A stretch of 64,000 nt of DNA from Parabacteroides sp. 52 (GTDB lineage Bacteria; Bacteroidota; Bacteroidia; Bacteroidales; Tannerellaceae): positions 1 through 64,000 of the forward strand of contig NZ_QVMG01000005.1 of the NCBI RefSeq assembly GCF_010500925.1, written 5' to 3'. Each line of letters begins with the position of its first letter. Within the stretch, counting starts at the first letter, position 1. Both the position numbers and the translations under genes were made by a program. The notes beneath the pieces are model-generated. The model did no database searches. It had not been told where the DNA came from and worked only from the letters and a program-made list of their open reading frames with translations. Below, in pieces: positions 26,959 through 35,709 of this stretch.

Positions 26959-27260
26959 TATGCCATCCCCCTCCCCTTTTCCTGCCCACCTGCTTCCTGA
27001 AGATGCTCGAAACCCCTTTGAATGGAAAGCGGATCAACCCCGGAATCGCTATTTGCGGGGAGAGGTTGTTTGAATTCTTTATAGAAAAAATGCAAGAAAA
27101 TAAAATTGCTGATAATCGTCGACACTTGTGCTGATATATGTCGACACTTGTGCTGATATATGTCGGCACTTGTGTCGATATATATCGGCATTTTTATTTT
27201 CCCCCTGTCATATACCCCAGTGCCTATATATGCCACCGTCCACAAAGACAGTCCACAGCA
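26959..27260. other. Non-coding stretch between spt and the phospholipase gene
   Basis: About 300 bp with no credible gene. It contains repeat copy B (27107-27190); the rest is unremarkable, with a C-rich patch after 26964 and after 27200. Short open frames here are repeat-derived and lack promoters. Confidence 0.7.
27107..27190. repeat. 84-bp hexamer-array element, copy B
   Basis: Eight hexamers with alternating spacers of 6 and 4 bp: TGCTGA-6-TCGACA-4-TGCTGA-6-TCGACA-4-TGCTGA-6-TCGGCA-4-TGTCGA-6-TCGGCA. The 22-bp repeat is nearly perfect for the first two units. It is preceded by AAATAAAA, as is copy C. Confidence 0.85.
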
Positions 27261-28106
27261 TCAAAAAATACTAAAATCCGAGGGTTTGATAACGAATCCA
27301 AGTCGCAACATACTCTTATACTGGTTATATTCCAACAGGTTTTCCCCATACCCATTATAATATTGGAGAAAGAAGTACTGGTTTTCCGTTTGTTTAAACT
27401 TATAGCTGATTTCGACTTGTGAGTTGAAACTCATCTTACTGTTTCGTTTGGTAAATAAGGCTGATATATTGAATCGTTTATTATTGGTACGAAAAGTTGT
27501 TGCAAACTGGAAGATACCGTTATATTTCAGAATGTCTTTATTATTGCGGCTATCTATAATAGGAATCCATATTTTCGCTTGTGTTTCCCAATTTTTATTG
27601 AGCATGATAGAAGTAGCCAGGGTCACCTTATTCCAGCTTCTCGAAAAGATACTGTCTTTCCCATTCGATTCGTGCTCCAACATCAGATAGCCTTTGCCGA
27701 TATAATTATCCTTATACACAATCAGATGTCCCAATCCTATACCCGGATTAAAGTTCATTTCGCGCATAGGCAGTGACTTCTGAAACACATTCCAGAAGTT
27801 CTTTTGTGTATATTGAATAAACAGATAGGTATCGAAAGGCAACTTACTGCGTGTGATACGCTGAGAGATACTGAGTTGAAATTTCACATCCGAATTGATG
27901 GCAGTAGGCTCTGAACCAATGGGAATGCCTCCGATTATATAATTATCCTTGAAGAGGGTAAAATAGGGCTCTTTGTCCAACACCGCCCTGACACTATCGG
28001 CATTATAGTAGCGGACAGGAGGTATATTATCCAATATCTTATGTTTCTGGGCAAAAACAATCTCGACAAAAGAAAGAAACAACAAAAAGAAAACGCATCT
28101 CTTCAT
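27261..28106 (-). CDS. pldA: Outer-membrane phospholipase A (OMPLA/PldA family)
   Basis: 281 residues. A signal peptide (to about residue 19, ...VEIVFAQ) is followed by a beta-barrel. The OMPLA active-site motif is present as LEHESNGKDSIFSRSWN (about 143-159), containing the His-x-Ser-Asn-Gly core and the downstream arginine-serine-tryptophan. The enzyme hydrolyses acyl chains of phospholipids that reach the outer leaflet, restoring outer-membrane asymmetry. A -7 element lies just upstream. It is convergent with spt. Confidence 0.85.
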   Translation of the reverse strand: MKRCVFFLLFLSFVEIVFAQKHKILDNIPPVRYYNADSVRAVLDKEPYFTLFKDNYIIGGIPIGSEPTAINSDVKFQLSISQRITRSKLPFDTYLFIQYTQKNFWNVFQKSLPMREMNFNPGIGLGHLIVYKDNYIGKGYLMLEHESNGKDSIFSRSWNKVTLATSIMLNKNWETQAKIWIPIIDSRNNKDILKYNGIFQFATTFRTNNKRFNISALFTKRNSKMSFNSQVEISYKFKQTENQYFFLQYYNGYGENLLEYNQYKSMLRLGFVIKPSDFSIF

Positions 28107-28132
28107 AGAACCATTTATTTTGTGAATCGCTT

Positions 28133-28140
28133 CAAAATTA
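28133..28140 (-). promoter_or_regulatory. -7 element TAATTTTG of pldA
   Basis: Minus-strand TAnnTTTG match 26 bases before the pldA start. Confidence 0.55.
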
Positions 28141-28245
28141 ATTAAAAATGAAGCATCTCATTGGCTCTCTTTATAGATTTTATAGTCTTTAACTCAACTC
28201 ATAGCAATATGTAAGCCGGGTATACGCCTGTATCTTGCTTTTTCT

Positions 28246-28253
28246 TACCTTTG
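28246..28253 (+). promoter_or_regulatory. -7 element TACCTTTG, only 5 bases before the MutS-like start
   Basis: A consensus element ends at 28253 and the ATG begins at 28259, so transcription should start at or within a few bases of the start codon; the message may be leaderless. Confidence 0.65.
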
Positions 28254-28258
28254 CGTAC

Positions 28259-30055
28259 ATGGAAAAAGTATATACTTATTACACAGAAAAGATAGAAGCC
28301 TCTACCCGGCAATTGAATGATTTAAAAAAGAAAATGCATGTATTGGGAAGCATACGCCTGATTCTGGTCCTTGCCGCTCTTATCAGCTGTTGGATTTTCC
28401 GGCAAGAGAGCGGCTGGGTGATCACCGGCATCTTAGGCTTATATGCCCTTCCTTTTACCCTATTCATGGTCTACCATAACCGACTGCATACAAGAAAAAC
28501 ATATACGGAAACAAGTATTTTATTGAATAAGAATGAACTGAAGGCATTGGATTATGATTTTTCCGCCTTTGACGGAGCTGCCGAACATAATAAGGCGGAG
28601 CACTCTTTCAGTCTGGATCTCGATCTTTTTGGAGAACGTTCGTTATTTCAATCCTTGAACCGGACAGTCACCTCTTCGGGAAAAGAACTATTGGTGGAAT
28701 GGTTTCTAAACCCTTTCACCTCCAAAGAAAAAATACAAAAACGACAGGAAGCCATTACAGAATTGGCATCCTTCACAGAATTACGCCAGCATTTTTATGT
28801 AACCGGCTCGATAAAAACCCCAAAGAATCCGAATCCTTCTCTCTTGGAATCGTTATTCCATGAAAAAACTCTTTTTATTCAAAACAGGCTTTGGAAGACA
28901 CTCATATGGGTGGTGCCATGTGTATGGACGATCCTGTTAGCCGGCGTATTTTTGAATCGTATAGACGAAGTTTTTGCCGGACTATTCTTTTGTATGGCAT
29001 TCCTTATTGCTTATATAAAAACCAAAGACATCAATCATCTTTATCATACGGTGAATAAGATGGAGGATATATTCTCCGTTTACTCAGACTTAATGAAAAA
29101 TATAGAAGGGGATCTGTTTCAGGCAGAAGAACTCAGGGATATATCCCAAAAGCTGACCGACAAAAACGGAATCACCGCATCGTCGGCAATCAAACAGTTA
29201 TCTAAATACATCGGTGCACTGGATCAACGTTTCAGTCTGGCCGGTATCCTCCTGAACCTATTCTATCTGAGAGACATTCGCCATGCCCTTGCTCTGGAGC
29301 AATGGCGAAAGACCTACCGGGAAGACTTCGGACGTTGGTTAAATGCCCTGGCCCACTTTGATGCATACAGCTCCCTGGCCGGATTCGCTTTCAATCATCC
29401 CGATTATATATATCCGCAGATTACCGATGTTTATTTTCAAATGGAAGGGAAAGACTTAGGCCATCCCCTGCTCCACCGCGATATATGTGTTAAAAACGAT
29501 ATAGATATCCGTCAAAGCCCTTATTTCCTGGTTATAACAGGAGCCAATATGGCCGGTAAAAGTACTTATCTGCGAACAGTGGGGGTCAACTATCTGCTAG
29601 CCTGCATCGGAGCTCCTGTTTTTGCCACGGCACTGACTGTTTATCCGGCTCAGTTAGTGACCAGCCTGCGTACCTCGGATTCGCTGGTGAGTAACGAATC
29701 TTATTTCTTTGCCGAATTGAAACGCCTGAAAATGATTATCGACAGGTTGAAAGAGGGAGAAAAGCTTTTTATCATACTGGACGAAATTCTCAAAGGCACC
29801 AACTCCGTCGATAAACAAAAGGGCTCTATCGCTTTAATGAAACAACTCGTCTCTTACAAAGCCTGTGGTATCATTGCCACCCACGACCTTGTATTGGGTA
29901 CCCTCGAAGAAGAATTTCCGGATGAAATAAAAAACTACCGGTTTGAGGCAGATATAAAAAAGGATGAATTAGCCTTTTCTTACCGGTTACGTGAAGGAAT
30001 AGCTCAAAATATGAACGCTTACTTTCTGATGAAAAAAATGGGGATCACTGTTTAG
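28259..30055 (+). CDS. Membrane-anchored MutS-family ATPase
   Basis: 598 residues from ATG 28259. The C-terminal MutS domain V is intact: Walker A ITGANMAGKSTYLRTVG (about 425-441), LRTSDSLVSNESYFFAEL, Walker B LFIILDEILKGTNSVDKQKG, and ACGIIATHDLVLG. The N-terminal mismatch-recognition domain of MutS is missing. Instead there are hydrophobic segments near residues 32-48, 53-70 and 220-265, so the protein is probably membrane-bound. A core helical domain (about 100-210, 280-400) remains. It is not a canonical mismatch-repair MutS; the role of this Bacteroidetes group is unknown to me. Confidence 0.85.
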   Translation: MEKVYTYYTEKIEASTRQLNDLKKKMHVLGSIRLILVLAALISCWIFRQESGWVITGILGLYALPFTLFMVYHNRLHTRKTYTETSILLNKNELKALDYDFSAFDGAAEHNKAEHSFSLDLDLFGERSLFQSLNRTVTSSGKELLVEWFLNPFTSKEKIQKRQEAITELASFTELRQHFYVTGSIKTPKNPNPSLLESLFHEKTLFIQNRLWKTLIWVVPCVWTILLAGVFLNRIDEVFAGLFFCMAFLIAYIKTKDINHLYHTVNKMEDIFSVYSDLMKNIEGDLFQAEELRDISQKLTDKNGITASSAIKQLSKYIGALDQRFSLAGILLNLFYLRDIRHALALEQWRKTYREDFGRWLNALAHFDAYSSLAGFAFNHPDYIYPQITDVYFQMEGKDLGHPLLHRDICVKNDIDIRQSPYFLVITGANMAGKSTYLRTVGVNYLLACIGAPVFATALTVYPAQLVTSLRTSDSLVSNESYFFAELKRLKMIIDRLKEGEKLFIILDEILKGTNSVDKQKGSIALMKQLVSYKACGIIATHDLVLGTLEEEFPDEIKNYRFEADIKKDELAFSYRLREGIAQNMNAYFLMKKMGITV

Positions 30056-30077
30056 CGTCCCCACTCCTTTTTTGATT

Positions 30078-30869
30078 TTATTTTCTTTTATACTTCTCCA
30101 TCTCCGGAAGATAACGTTGGATATCACTGATACGCTGTCCTCCACTGGGGTGTGTACTTAAAAACTCAGGGACACTTCCTCCGCCTCCGGCAGACATCTT
30201 TTCCCAAAAATGGACGGCAACCTGCGGATTGTATCCGGCCATGGTCATCAGGATCAATCCCATATAGTCGGCTTCCGATTCATGTTTGCGGGAGAAAGGC
30301 AATATAACACCGACCTGCGAGCCCAAGGCATATACACTATTCGCTACTCCTTGAACCGCTTCGTTCTTCTGACTGACAGCCAGTCCCACCAAGGCTCCTC
30401 CGTATTGAGTAAGTAATTGTTGACTCATACGTTCGTTACTGTGTTTGGCTACGGCATGAGCCACTTCGTGCCCCATGACAACAGCCAATTCGTCGTCCGA
30501 TGTAACGATCTTCATCAATCCTTCATTGACAACAATCTTTCCACCCGGCATACAAAAGGCATTCATCTCCTGATCCTGCACCAGATTAAATTCCCATGAA
30601 AAGTTTTTTACTTCCTCCGCCAACCCGTTTTCTTTCAGATAAGCTTCTGTCGCTGCAGCAATCTTTTTACCTACACGCACAACCTGGTCTGTTTGGGTTT
30701 TACTTGTTGATTTTTTAGCCGTCTTCATATATTCACCATATTGTGAAAGGCTGGAGGTTAACACTTCTTGTTCCGAAACTAACATCACTTGTCTACGCCC
30801 TGTAAGAGGCACTGTGGAACACCCTGTCAGTAGCAAAAACGCTACGAATAAACTCAATACATTCTTCAT
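30078..30869 (-). CDS. M48-family zinc metallopeptidase, lipoprotein
   Basis: 263 residues. A lipobox (LLLTGC at residues 12-17) predicts a lipid-anchored envelope protein. The zinc site is HEVAHAVAKH (about 134-143), with the third ligand in KHESEADYMGL. It resembles LoiP/BepA-type M48 proteases that police outer-membrane protein quality, but lacks the TPR tail of BepA. It has its own -7 element and is convergent with the MutS-like gene, 22 bases apart. Confidence 0.9.
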   Translation of the reverse strand: MKNVLSLFVAFLLLTGCSTVPLTGRRQVMLVSEQEVLTSSLSQYGEYMKTAKKSTSKTQTDQVVRVGKKIAAATEAYLKENGLAEEVKNFSWEFNLVQDQEMNAFCMPGGKIVVNEGLMKIVTSDDELAVVMGHEVAHAVAKHSNERMSQQLLTQYGGALVGLAVSQKNEAVQGVANSVYALGSQVGVILPFSRKHESEADYMGLILMTMAGYNPQVAVHFWEKMSAGGGGSVPEFLSTHPSGGQRISDIQRYLPEMEKYKRK

Positions 30870-30907
30870 AAATATCTTTTCCTTTTATGCTTAATACTAT
30901 GCGGATG

Positions 30908-30915
30908 CAAATATA
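30908..30915 (-). promoter_or_regulatory. -7 element TATATTTG of the M48 peptidase gene
   Basis: Minus-strand TAnnTTTG match 38 bases before the start. Confidence 0.55.
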
Positions 30916-30998
30916 ACACATCCCCATTTATATATGACAATTTTATTAAAAAAGTGTTTGATACAGAGGATAAAGCTGCTTTGTTTCTCTATTTTTTA

Positions 30999-31006
30999 TA
31001 GCTTTG
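30999..31006 (+). promoter_or_regulatory. -7 element TAGCTTTG of the first mscS-like gene
   Basis: TAnnTTTG match 22 bases before ATG 31029. Confidence 0.65.
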
Positions 31007-31028
31007 CACGATACTAAAATCAGAAAAA

Positions 31029-32300
31029 ATGAATAATATGCAAGAATGGATTACAGAAACACTCCTGGAGTGGGGAATTATTGAAAGTACAGTGGGATAT
31101 TGGGACAATATTATCATTTTATTACTTATCCTCCTTTTGGCTTTCGTAGTCGATTATGTATGTAACCATATAATTATCGGTATATTCAAACGCATAGCCG
31201 TACGTACAAAGACAGACTGGGATGATTTGATTCTCGACCGGAAAATCATTCATAAGATAATCAACGTCATTCCTGCCATCCTGATTTATATCTTATTGCC
31301 TATCGCTTTTGCGCCTTGGGACAGTCCAATCATCTTATTACTGTTGCAAAAAGTCTGCAAGATCTATATCATTGCCGTCTCCTTGCGTTTCATCAATGCT
31401 TCTCTGAACCTGGTCAATGAGTTATATAACCGCCGGGCGGCTGTTACAGGCAAATCCATCAAAGGATTTATACAAGTCATACAGCTCCTCCTTCTGTTTA
31501 TCGGCATAATCCTTATTATTTCCATACTGATAAGCGAATCCCCGGCTAAACTATTTGCCGGCCTGGGAGCTTCTGCGGCCGTGTTGATGTTGGTATTCAA
31601 AGATTCCATACTTGGATTTGTCGCAGGCATACAATTATCGGCCAATGATATGTTACGTCCGGGTGACTGGATCACCATGAACAAATACGGGGCAGACGGT
31701 ACAGTCATAGACGTTACCCTGAATGCCATTAAAGTGAGGAACTTTGACAATACGATCGTAACAATTCCTCCTTATTCTTTGGTGAGTGACTCATTCCAGA
31801 ATTGGCGGGGCATGAGTGATTCGCCCGGCCGACGCATCAAACGTTCGATCAATATCGATATGAACAGTGTCCGCTTTTGTACGCCCGAAATGTTAGGAAA
31901 ATACAGAAAGATAGACTTACTCACCGAATATATCGACCAAAAGGAAGCCGAGCTCCGTCAATATAACGAAAAGAATCAGATTGATAATAGTATCCAGGTG
32001 AATGGGCGTCGTCAGACAAACCTGGGTGTTTTTCGCGCCTATCTGGAGCGTTATTTACGCAATCATCCGGATGTAAGTAAGGAATTGACTTGCATGGTGC
32101 GTCATTTGCAACCTACAGAAAAAGGGATTCCTATCGAACTGTATTTCTTCTCTGCCGAAAAAAGATGGATATTCTATGAAAGTATTCAGGCCGATATATT
32201 CGATCATATCCTGGCTATTATCCCGGAATTTGGACTGGAAGCTTTCCAAAATATATCAGGAGCAGATATCCGGGCATTGAATCGTCAAACAACGGCATAA
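31029..32300 (+). CDS. MscS-family mechanosensitive channel (YbdG-like)
   Basis: 423 residues. Five or so membrane segments (about 24-45, 72-95, 102-120, 140-165) precede the pore helix region (KLFAGLGASAAVLMLVFKDSILGFVAGIQL, about 175-204) and the cytoplasmic beta domain (NDMLRPGDWITMNKYGADGTVIDVTLNAIKVRNFDNTIVTIPPYSLV). The C-terminal vestibule includes the long insertion typical of YbdG-type channels. It would open under hypo-osmotic stress to release solutes. A second, shorter family member is at 62724. Confidence 0.9.
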   Translation: MNNMQEWITETLLEWGIIESTVGYWDNIIILLLILLLAFVVDYVCNHIIIGIFKRIAVRTKTDWDDLILDRKIIHKIINVIPAILIYILLPIAFAPWDSPIILLLLQKVCKIYIIAVSLRFINASLNLVNELYNRRAAVTGKSIKGFIQVIQLLLLFIGIILIISILISESPAKLFAGLGASAAVLMLVFKDSILGFVAGIQLSANDMLRPGDWITMNKYGADGTVIDVTLNAIKVRNFDNTIVTIPPYSLVSDSFQNWRGMSDSPGRRIKRSINIDMNSVRFCTPEMLGKYRKIDLLTEYIDQKEAELRQYNEKNQIDNSIQVNGRRQTNLGVFRAYLERYLRNHPDVSKELTCMVRHLQPTEKGIPIELYFFSAEKRWIFYESIQADIFDHILAIIPEFGLEAFQNISGADIRALNRQTTA

Positions 32301-32369
32301 GAAAATAACGAATCACCCCATCTGAAACCTTCCACTATTTACCGGGGTGATCCGGATTTCCTGCAATAA

Positions 32370-32400
32370 AAAAGGGTTGCCCACTACGGACAACCCTTTT
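32370..32400. terminator. Bidirectional terminator between mscS-like gene and tdh
   Basis: AAAAGGGTTG pairs with CAACCCTTTT across an 11-nt loop, with a T-run on the minus strand and a T-rich stretch on the plus strand. Confidence 0.8.
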
Positions 32401-32419
32401 CTTTATCTATCGAACGGAA

Positions 32420-33370
32420 TTATACGAGACGCTCTTTCAGTTTCGTTATCATATCCTGTGTCATGCGATCCAGGTCATATTCCGGCTTCCATCCCCATTC
32501 TTCACGGGCGCATGTATCATCCAATGAGTTCGGCCATGAATCAGCGATAGCCTGTCGCAAAGGATCCACCTTATAATCGACTTTCAATTCGGGAATATAT
32601 TTACGGATATTGGCCGTAATAATTTCAGGATCAAAACTCATGGCTGTCACATTAAAGGAATTACGATGCACAAACTTAGAGGCATCGGCTTCCATAATCT
32701 CTATCGCCGCACGCAGCGCATCCGGCATATACATCATATCCATAAATGTTCCGGCAGCAATAGGACATTCAAAGGTCTCCCCTTTCACTGCGGAATAATA
32801 GATATCCACGGCATAATCGGTAGTACCTCCACCGGGAGGAGTTACATAAGAAATCAATCCGGGGAATCGTACCGAACGGGTATCCACACCAAAACGGGTG
32901 AAATAATAATCACTCAATAGTTCACCGGAAACTTTTGTTACTCCATACATTGTTTTGGGATTACGGATCGTATCCTGTGGGGTATTGTCTTTCGGTGAAT
33001 TGCTTCCGAACACTCCGATCGAGCTGGGGGTAAAAACGGCACAACCCGATTCACGAGCCACTTCCAATACATTAAAAAGCCCATCCATTCCTATCTTCCA
33101 GGCGAGTTGTGGCTTTGCTTCTGCAACAGCAGACAAAAGGGCAGCTAAATTGTAGATCGTGTCAATCTCGTACTTGGAGATGGTTTCGGCAATTTGCTTT
33201 GCATTTGTAATGTCTACAACGGCAGATGGACCGGTTTCCAACAGTTCACCTTTAGGTTCTGCGCCAGGAATATAACCGGCTACTATATTTCCATTGTAAA
33301 TACTTCTTAATTTCAAGGTCAATTCCGAACCAATCTGTCCGGTAGAGCCTATCACTAAAACATTTTTCAT
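32420..33370 (-). CDS. tdh: L-threonine 3-dehydrogenase, short-chain (SDR/epimerase-like) type
   Basis: 316 residues. Rossmann N-terminus VLVIGSTGQIGSELTLKL and the SDR catalytic YGVTK (Tyr-Lys, about 143-147). The segment FPGLISYVTPPGGGTTDYAVDIYY is typical of the NAD-epimerase-like threonine dehydrogenases. It oxidises threonine to 2-amino-3-ketobutyrate. The divergent neighbour is the CoA ligase that consumes that product, strongly supporting the assignment over a sugar epimerase. Confidence 0.92.
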   Translation of the reverse strand: MKNVLVIGSTGQIGSELTLKLRSIYNGNIVAGYIPGAEPKGELLETGPSAVVDITNAKQIAETISKYEIDTIYNLAALLSAVAEAKPQLAWKIGMDGLFNVLEVARESGCAVFTPSSIGVFGSNSPKDNTPQDTIRNPKTMYGVTKVSGELLSDYYFTRFGVDTRSVRFPGLISYVTPPGGGTTDYAVDIYYSAVKGETFECPIAAGTFMDMMYMPDALRAAIEIMEADASKFVHRNSFNVTAMSFDPEIITANIRKYIPELKVDYKVDPLRQAIADSWPNSLDDTCAREEWGWKPEYDLDRMTQDMITKLKERLV

Positions 33371-33408
33371 TCGTTGACGCGTTTATGATTGTTAAGTTTT
33401 TTTCGCGA

Positions 33409-33416
33409 CAAAGGTA
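33409..33416 (-). promoter_or_regulatory. -7 element TACCTTTG of tdh
   Basis: Minus-strand consensus match 38 bases before the tdh start. The facing kbl gene has only a weak match (GACCTTTG at 33482). Confidence 0.65.
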
Positions 33417-33555
33417 GATAGAATTAAATAGTTTGCGTCTTTTTTCTTCTTTTTTTTCATGCAAGTATGAGAAAAAAGTAAGACCTTTGTCGGGTGAGTT
33501 GATACGGAATATAGTACCAATCAGAATCTATTATACTAACAAAAAAACAAAACGT

Positions 33556-34746
33556 ATGTACGGAAAAATGAAAGAATTTCTGACAGCAGAACTGGAAAAT
33601 ATCCAGGCTGCCGGATTGTATAAAAACGAACGTATTATCACCACCCCGCAACGGGCTGATATCGAAGTGAAAGGCGGTAATCATGTATTGAACTTTTGTG
33701 CGAATAATTACCTGGGACTTTCTGACAACAAACGTCTGGTTGATGCGGCTAAACGCACCTTGGATACACATGGATACGGTATGTCTTCAGTTCGTTTCAT
33801 CTGTGGCACACAAGATCTTCACAAAGAGTTGGAAGCTGCTATTTCGGATTATTTCAAAACAGAAGACACTATTCTCTATGCGGCTTGTTTTGATGCAAAC
33901 GGAGGTTTATTCGAACCGTTGCTTTCTGAAGAAGATGCTATCATCTCCGATGCATTAAACCATGCTTCCATCATTGATGGAGTCCGGTTGTGTAAAGCCA
34001 AACGCTACCGGTATGCCAATGCGGATATGGCAGACTTAGAGCGTTGTCTACAGGAAGCACAAGCACAACGCTTCCGCATCATTGCCACAGACGGAGTCTT
34101 CTCTATGGATGGGAATGTAGCCCCTATGGATAAGATATGCGCTTTAGCAGAGAAATATGATGCCCTGGTGATGGTGGACGAATCACATTCGGCCGGAGTA
34201 GTTGGTCCTACCGGACGGGGAGTAGCCGAGCAATTCAACAGTTACGGGAAAATTGATATTTTCACTGGCACATTGGGTAAAGCTTTCGGGGGTGCCATGG
34301 GAGGTTTCACTACGGGTAAAAAAGAAATCATCGATATATTGCGTCAGCGCTCACGTCCTTATCTCTTCTCTAACTCATTGGCTCCGGCTATTGTTGGTGC
34401 CAGCCTGGAGATGTTCAAGATATTGAAAGAAAGTGATGCTCTTCACAGCAAACTAATGGAAAATGTCACCTATTTCTGTGAGAAAATGATGACAGCAGGT
34501 TTTGATATAAAACCAACGCAATCGGCTATCTGTGCGGTTATGTTATACGATGCTAAATTGTCTCAGGACTTTGCTACTCGTATGCAGGAAGAAGGTATAT
34601 ATGTGACCGGTTTTTATTATCCGGTTGTACCGAAAGAGCAAGCCCGTATCCGTGTGCAATTATCGGCAGGTCACGAACGGGAACACTTGGATAAAGCCAT
34701 TACCAGCTTTATAAAAGTAGGAAAAGAACTCGGTGTTATTCAATAA
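33556..34746 (+). CDS. kbl: Glycine C-acetyltransferase (2-amino-3-ketobutyrate CoA ligase)
   Basis: 396 residues from ATG 33556 (MYGKMKEFLTAELENIQAAG). The ATG at 33568 is an alternative; the earlier start at 33433 would add unrelated sequence crossing the promoter region. An alpha-oxoamine synthase with DESHSAGVVGPTGRG and the PLP lysine in GTLGKAFGGAMGG. It splits 2-amino-3-ketobutyrate with CoA into glycine and acetyl-CoA. Divergent from tdh, the two complete the threonine-to-glycine route. Confidence 0.94.
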   Translation: MYGKMKEFLTAELENIQAAGLYKNERIITTPQRADIEVKGGNHVLNFCANNYLGLSDNKRLVDAAKRTLDTHGYGMSSVRFICGTQDLHKELEAAISDYFKTEDTILYAACFDANGGLFEPLLSEEDAIISDALNHASIIDGVRLCKAKRYRYANADMADLERCLQEAQAQRFRIIATDGVFSMDGNVAPMDKICALAEKYDALVMVDESHSAGVVGPTGRGVAEQFNSYGKIDIFTGTLGKAFGGAMGGFTTGKKEIIDILRQRSRPYLFSNSLAPAIVGASLEMFKILKESDALHSKLMENVTYFCEKMMTAGFDIKPTQSAICAVMLYDAKLSQDFATRMQEEGIYVTGFYYPVVPKEQARIRVQLSAGHEREHLDKAITSFIKVGKELGVIQ

Positions 34747-34750
34747 ATAA

Positions 34751-34791
34751 AAGAAGAGATAGTTGACATTTCCCGTCAACTATCTCTTCTT
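34751..34791 (+). terminator. Terminator of kbl
   Basis: A 17-bp perfect stem (AAGAAGAGATAGTTGAC / GTCAACTATCTCTTCTT) with a 7-nt loop, only five bases after the kbl stop. Confidence 0.85.
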
Positions 34792-34815
34792 TCAATCTAT
34801 TCCCCAAACAGATTC

Positions 34816-35664
34816 ATGCAGTTAAGCAACTATCACAGTCATTGCACCTTTTGTGACGGTCGAAGCAGTCCGGAAGATTTTCTGAAATTTGCCCTATCCA
34901 ATGGATTCAGAGCCTATGGGTTTTCCTCCCACTCTCCCCTGCCTTTTGAAACATTTTGGAATATGTCGAAAGTCGACATGCCGGAATACCTGGCGGAGAT
35001 TGATCGGTTAAAGAAAAAATACGACAAACAGATAGAGGTGTATGTCGGTCTGGAGATCGATTACCTGGATCAGACTTTCAATCCATCCATTCCTTATTTC
35101 CAGGAGCTTCCTTTGGATTATCGTATCGGTTCCGTTCATTTTTTACCCCAATCTTCTAATCTATTAGAAGAGAATATGGTATGCATTGACGGGCCCTATG
35201 AAGAGTTTGCACAAGCCATAGACCGGTCTTATGAGGGGGATATCCGTAAAGTGGTAGAACATTACTATGACTCCACACTGAAAATGGTGAACGCCGGAGG
35301 CATTGATATTGTCGGGCATCTTGATAAGATTTATCAGAACGGACACCGTTATCCGGGTTTTTCATTCGAGGCCAGTTGGTATAAAGAGGCTCTTTATGCC
35401 TGCATCGACCTTATCGCTGAAAAAGGATTGATGGTGGAAATCAACACCAAAAATATGCTACGCAAACAGCAGTCTTTCCCGCATGTACACTATTATTCTT
35501 TGTTACAAGAAAAGAATATACCCATCATGGTTAATTCAGACTGTCATTTCCCTGATTTGGTGAATGCCGGACGCATAGAAGTCTTTTCTCTGCTCCAAAA
35601 AGCCGGATTCAAATCCACCCGTGAACTCATAAAGGGCCAATGGCAGGATATCTCTTTGCATTAA
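34816..35664 (+). CDS. PHP-domain histidinol-phosphatase family protein (HisJ/HisK type)
   Basis: 282 residues. PHP metal-binding motifs in order: YHSHCTFCDG (about 5-14), HS near 39, GLEIDY (about 77), RIGSVHFL (about 98), GHLD (about 162), NTKN and NSDCHFPD (about 237-244). This order fits the PHP histidinol phosphatases, which dephosphorylate histidinol-P in histidine synthesis. No his genes are nearby, so another phosphoester substrate is possible. It is a stand-alone gene with no clear -7 consensus upstream. Confidence 0.82.
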   Translation: MQLSNYHSHCTFCDGRSSPEDFLKFALSNGFRAYGFSSHSPLPFETFWNMSKVDMPEYLAEIDRLKKKYDKQIEVYVGLEIDYLDQTFNPSIPYFQELPLDYRIGSVHFLPQSSNLLEENMVCIDGPYEEFAQAIDRSYEGDIRKVVEHYYDSTLKMVNAGGIDIVGHLDKIYQNGHRYPGFSFEASWYKEALYACIDLIAEKGLMVEINTKNMLRKQQSFPHVHYYSLLQEKNIPIMVNSDCHFPDLVNAGRIEVFSLLQKAGFKSTRELIKGQWQDISLH

Positions 35665-35709
35665 CAAATACCCCAAACATTGGCCTAATTCCAAACGATG
35701 TTAAATCAA

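Noticed and set aside
27107..27190. Possible CRISPR or minisatellite
   Set aside because: Spacers are only 4 and 6 bp and recur; the fixed 84-bp length in three loci argues for a binding-site array rather than a free-length satellite.
33482..33489. GACCTTTG as the kbl -7 element
   Set aside because: The first conserved T is missing; left out as a feature although it is the best candidate upstream of kbl.
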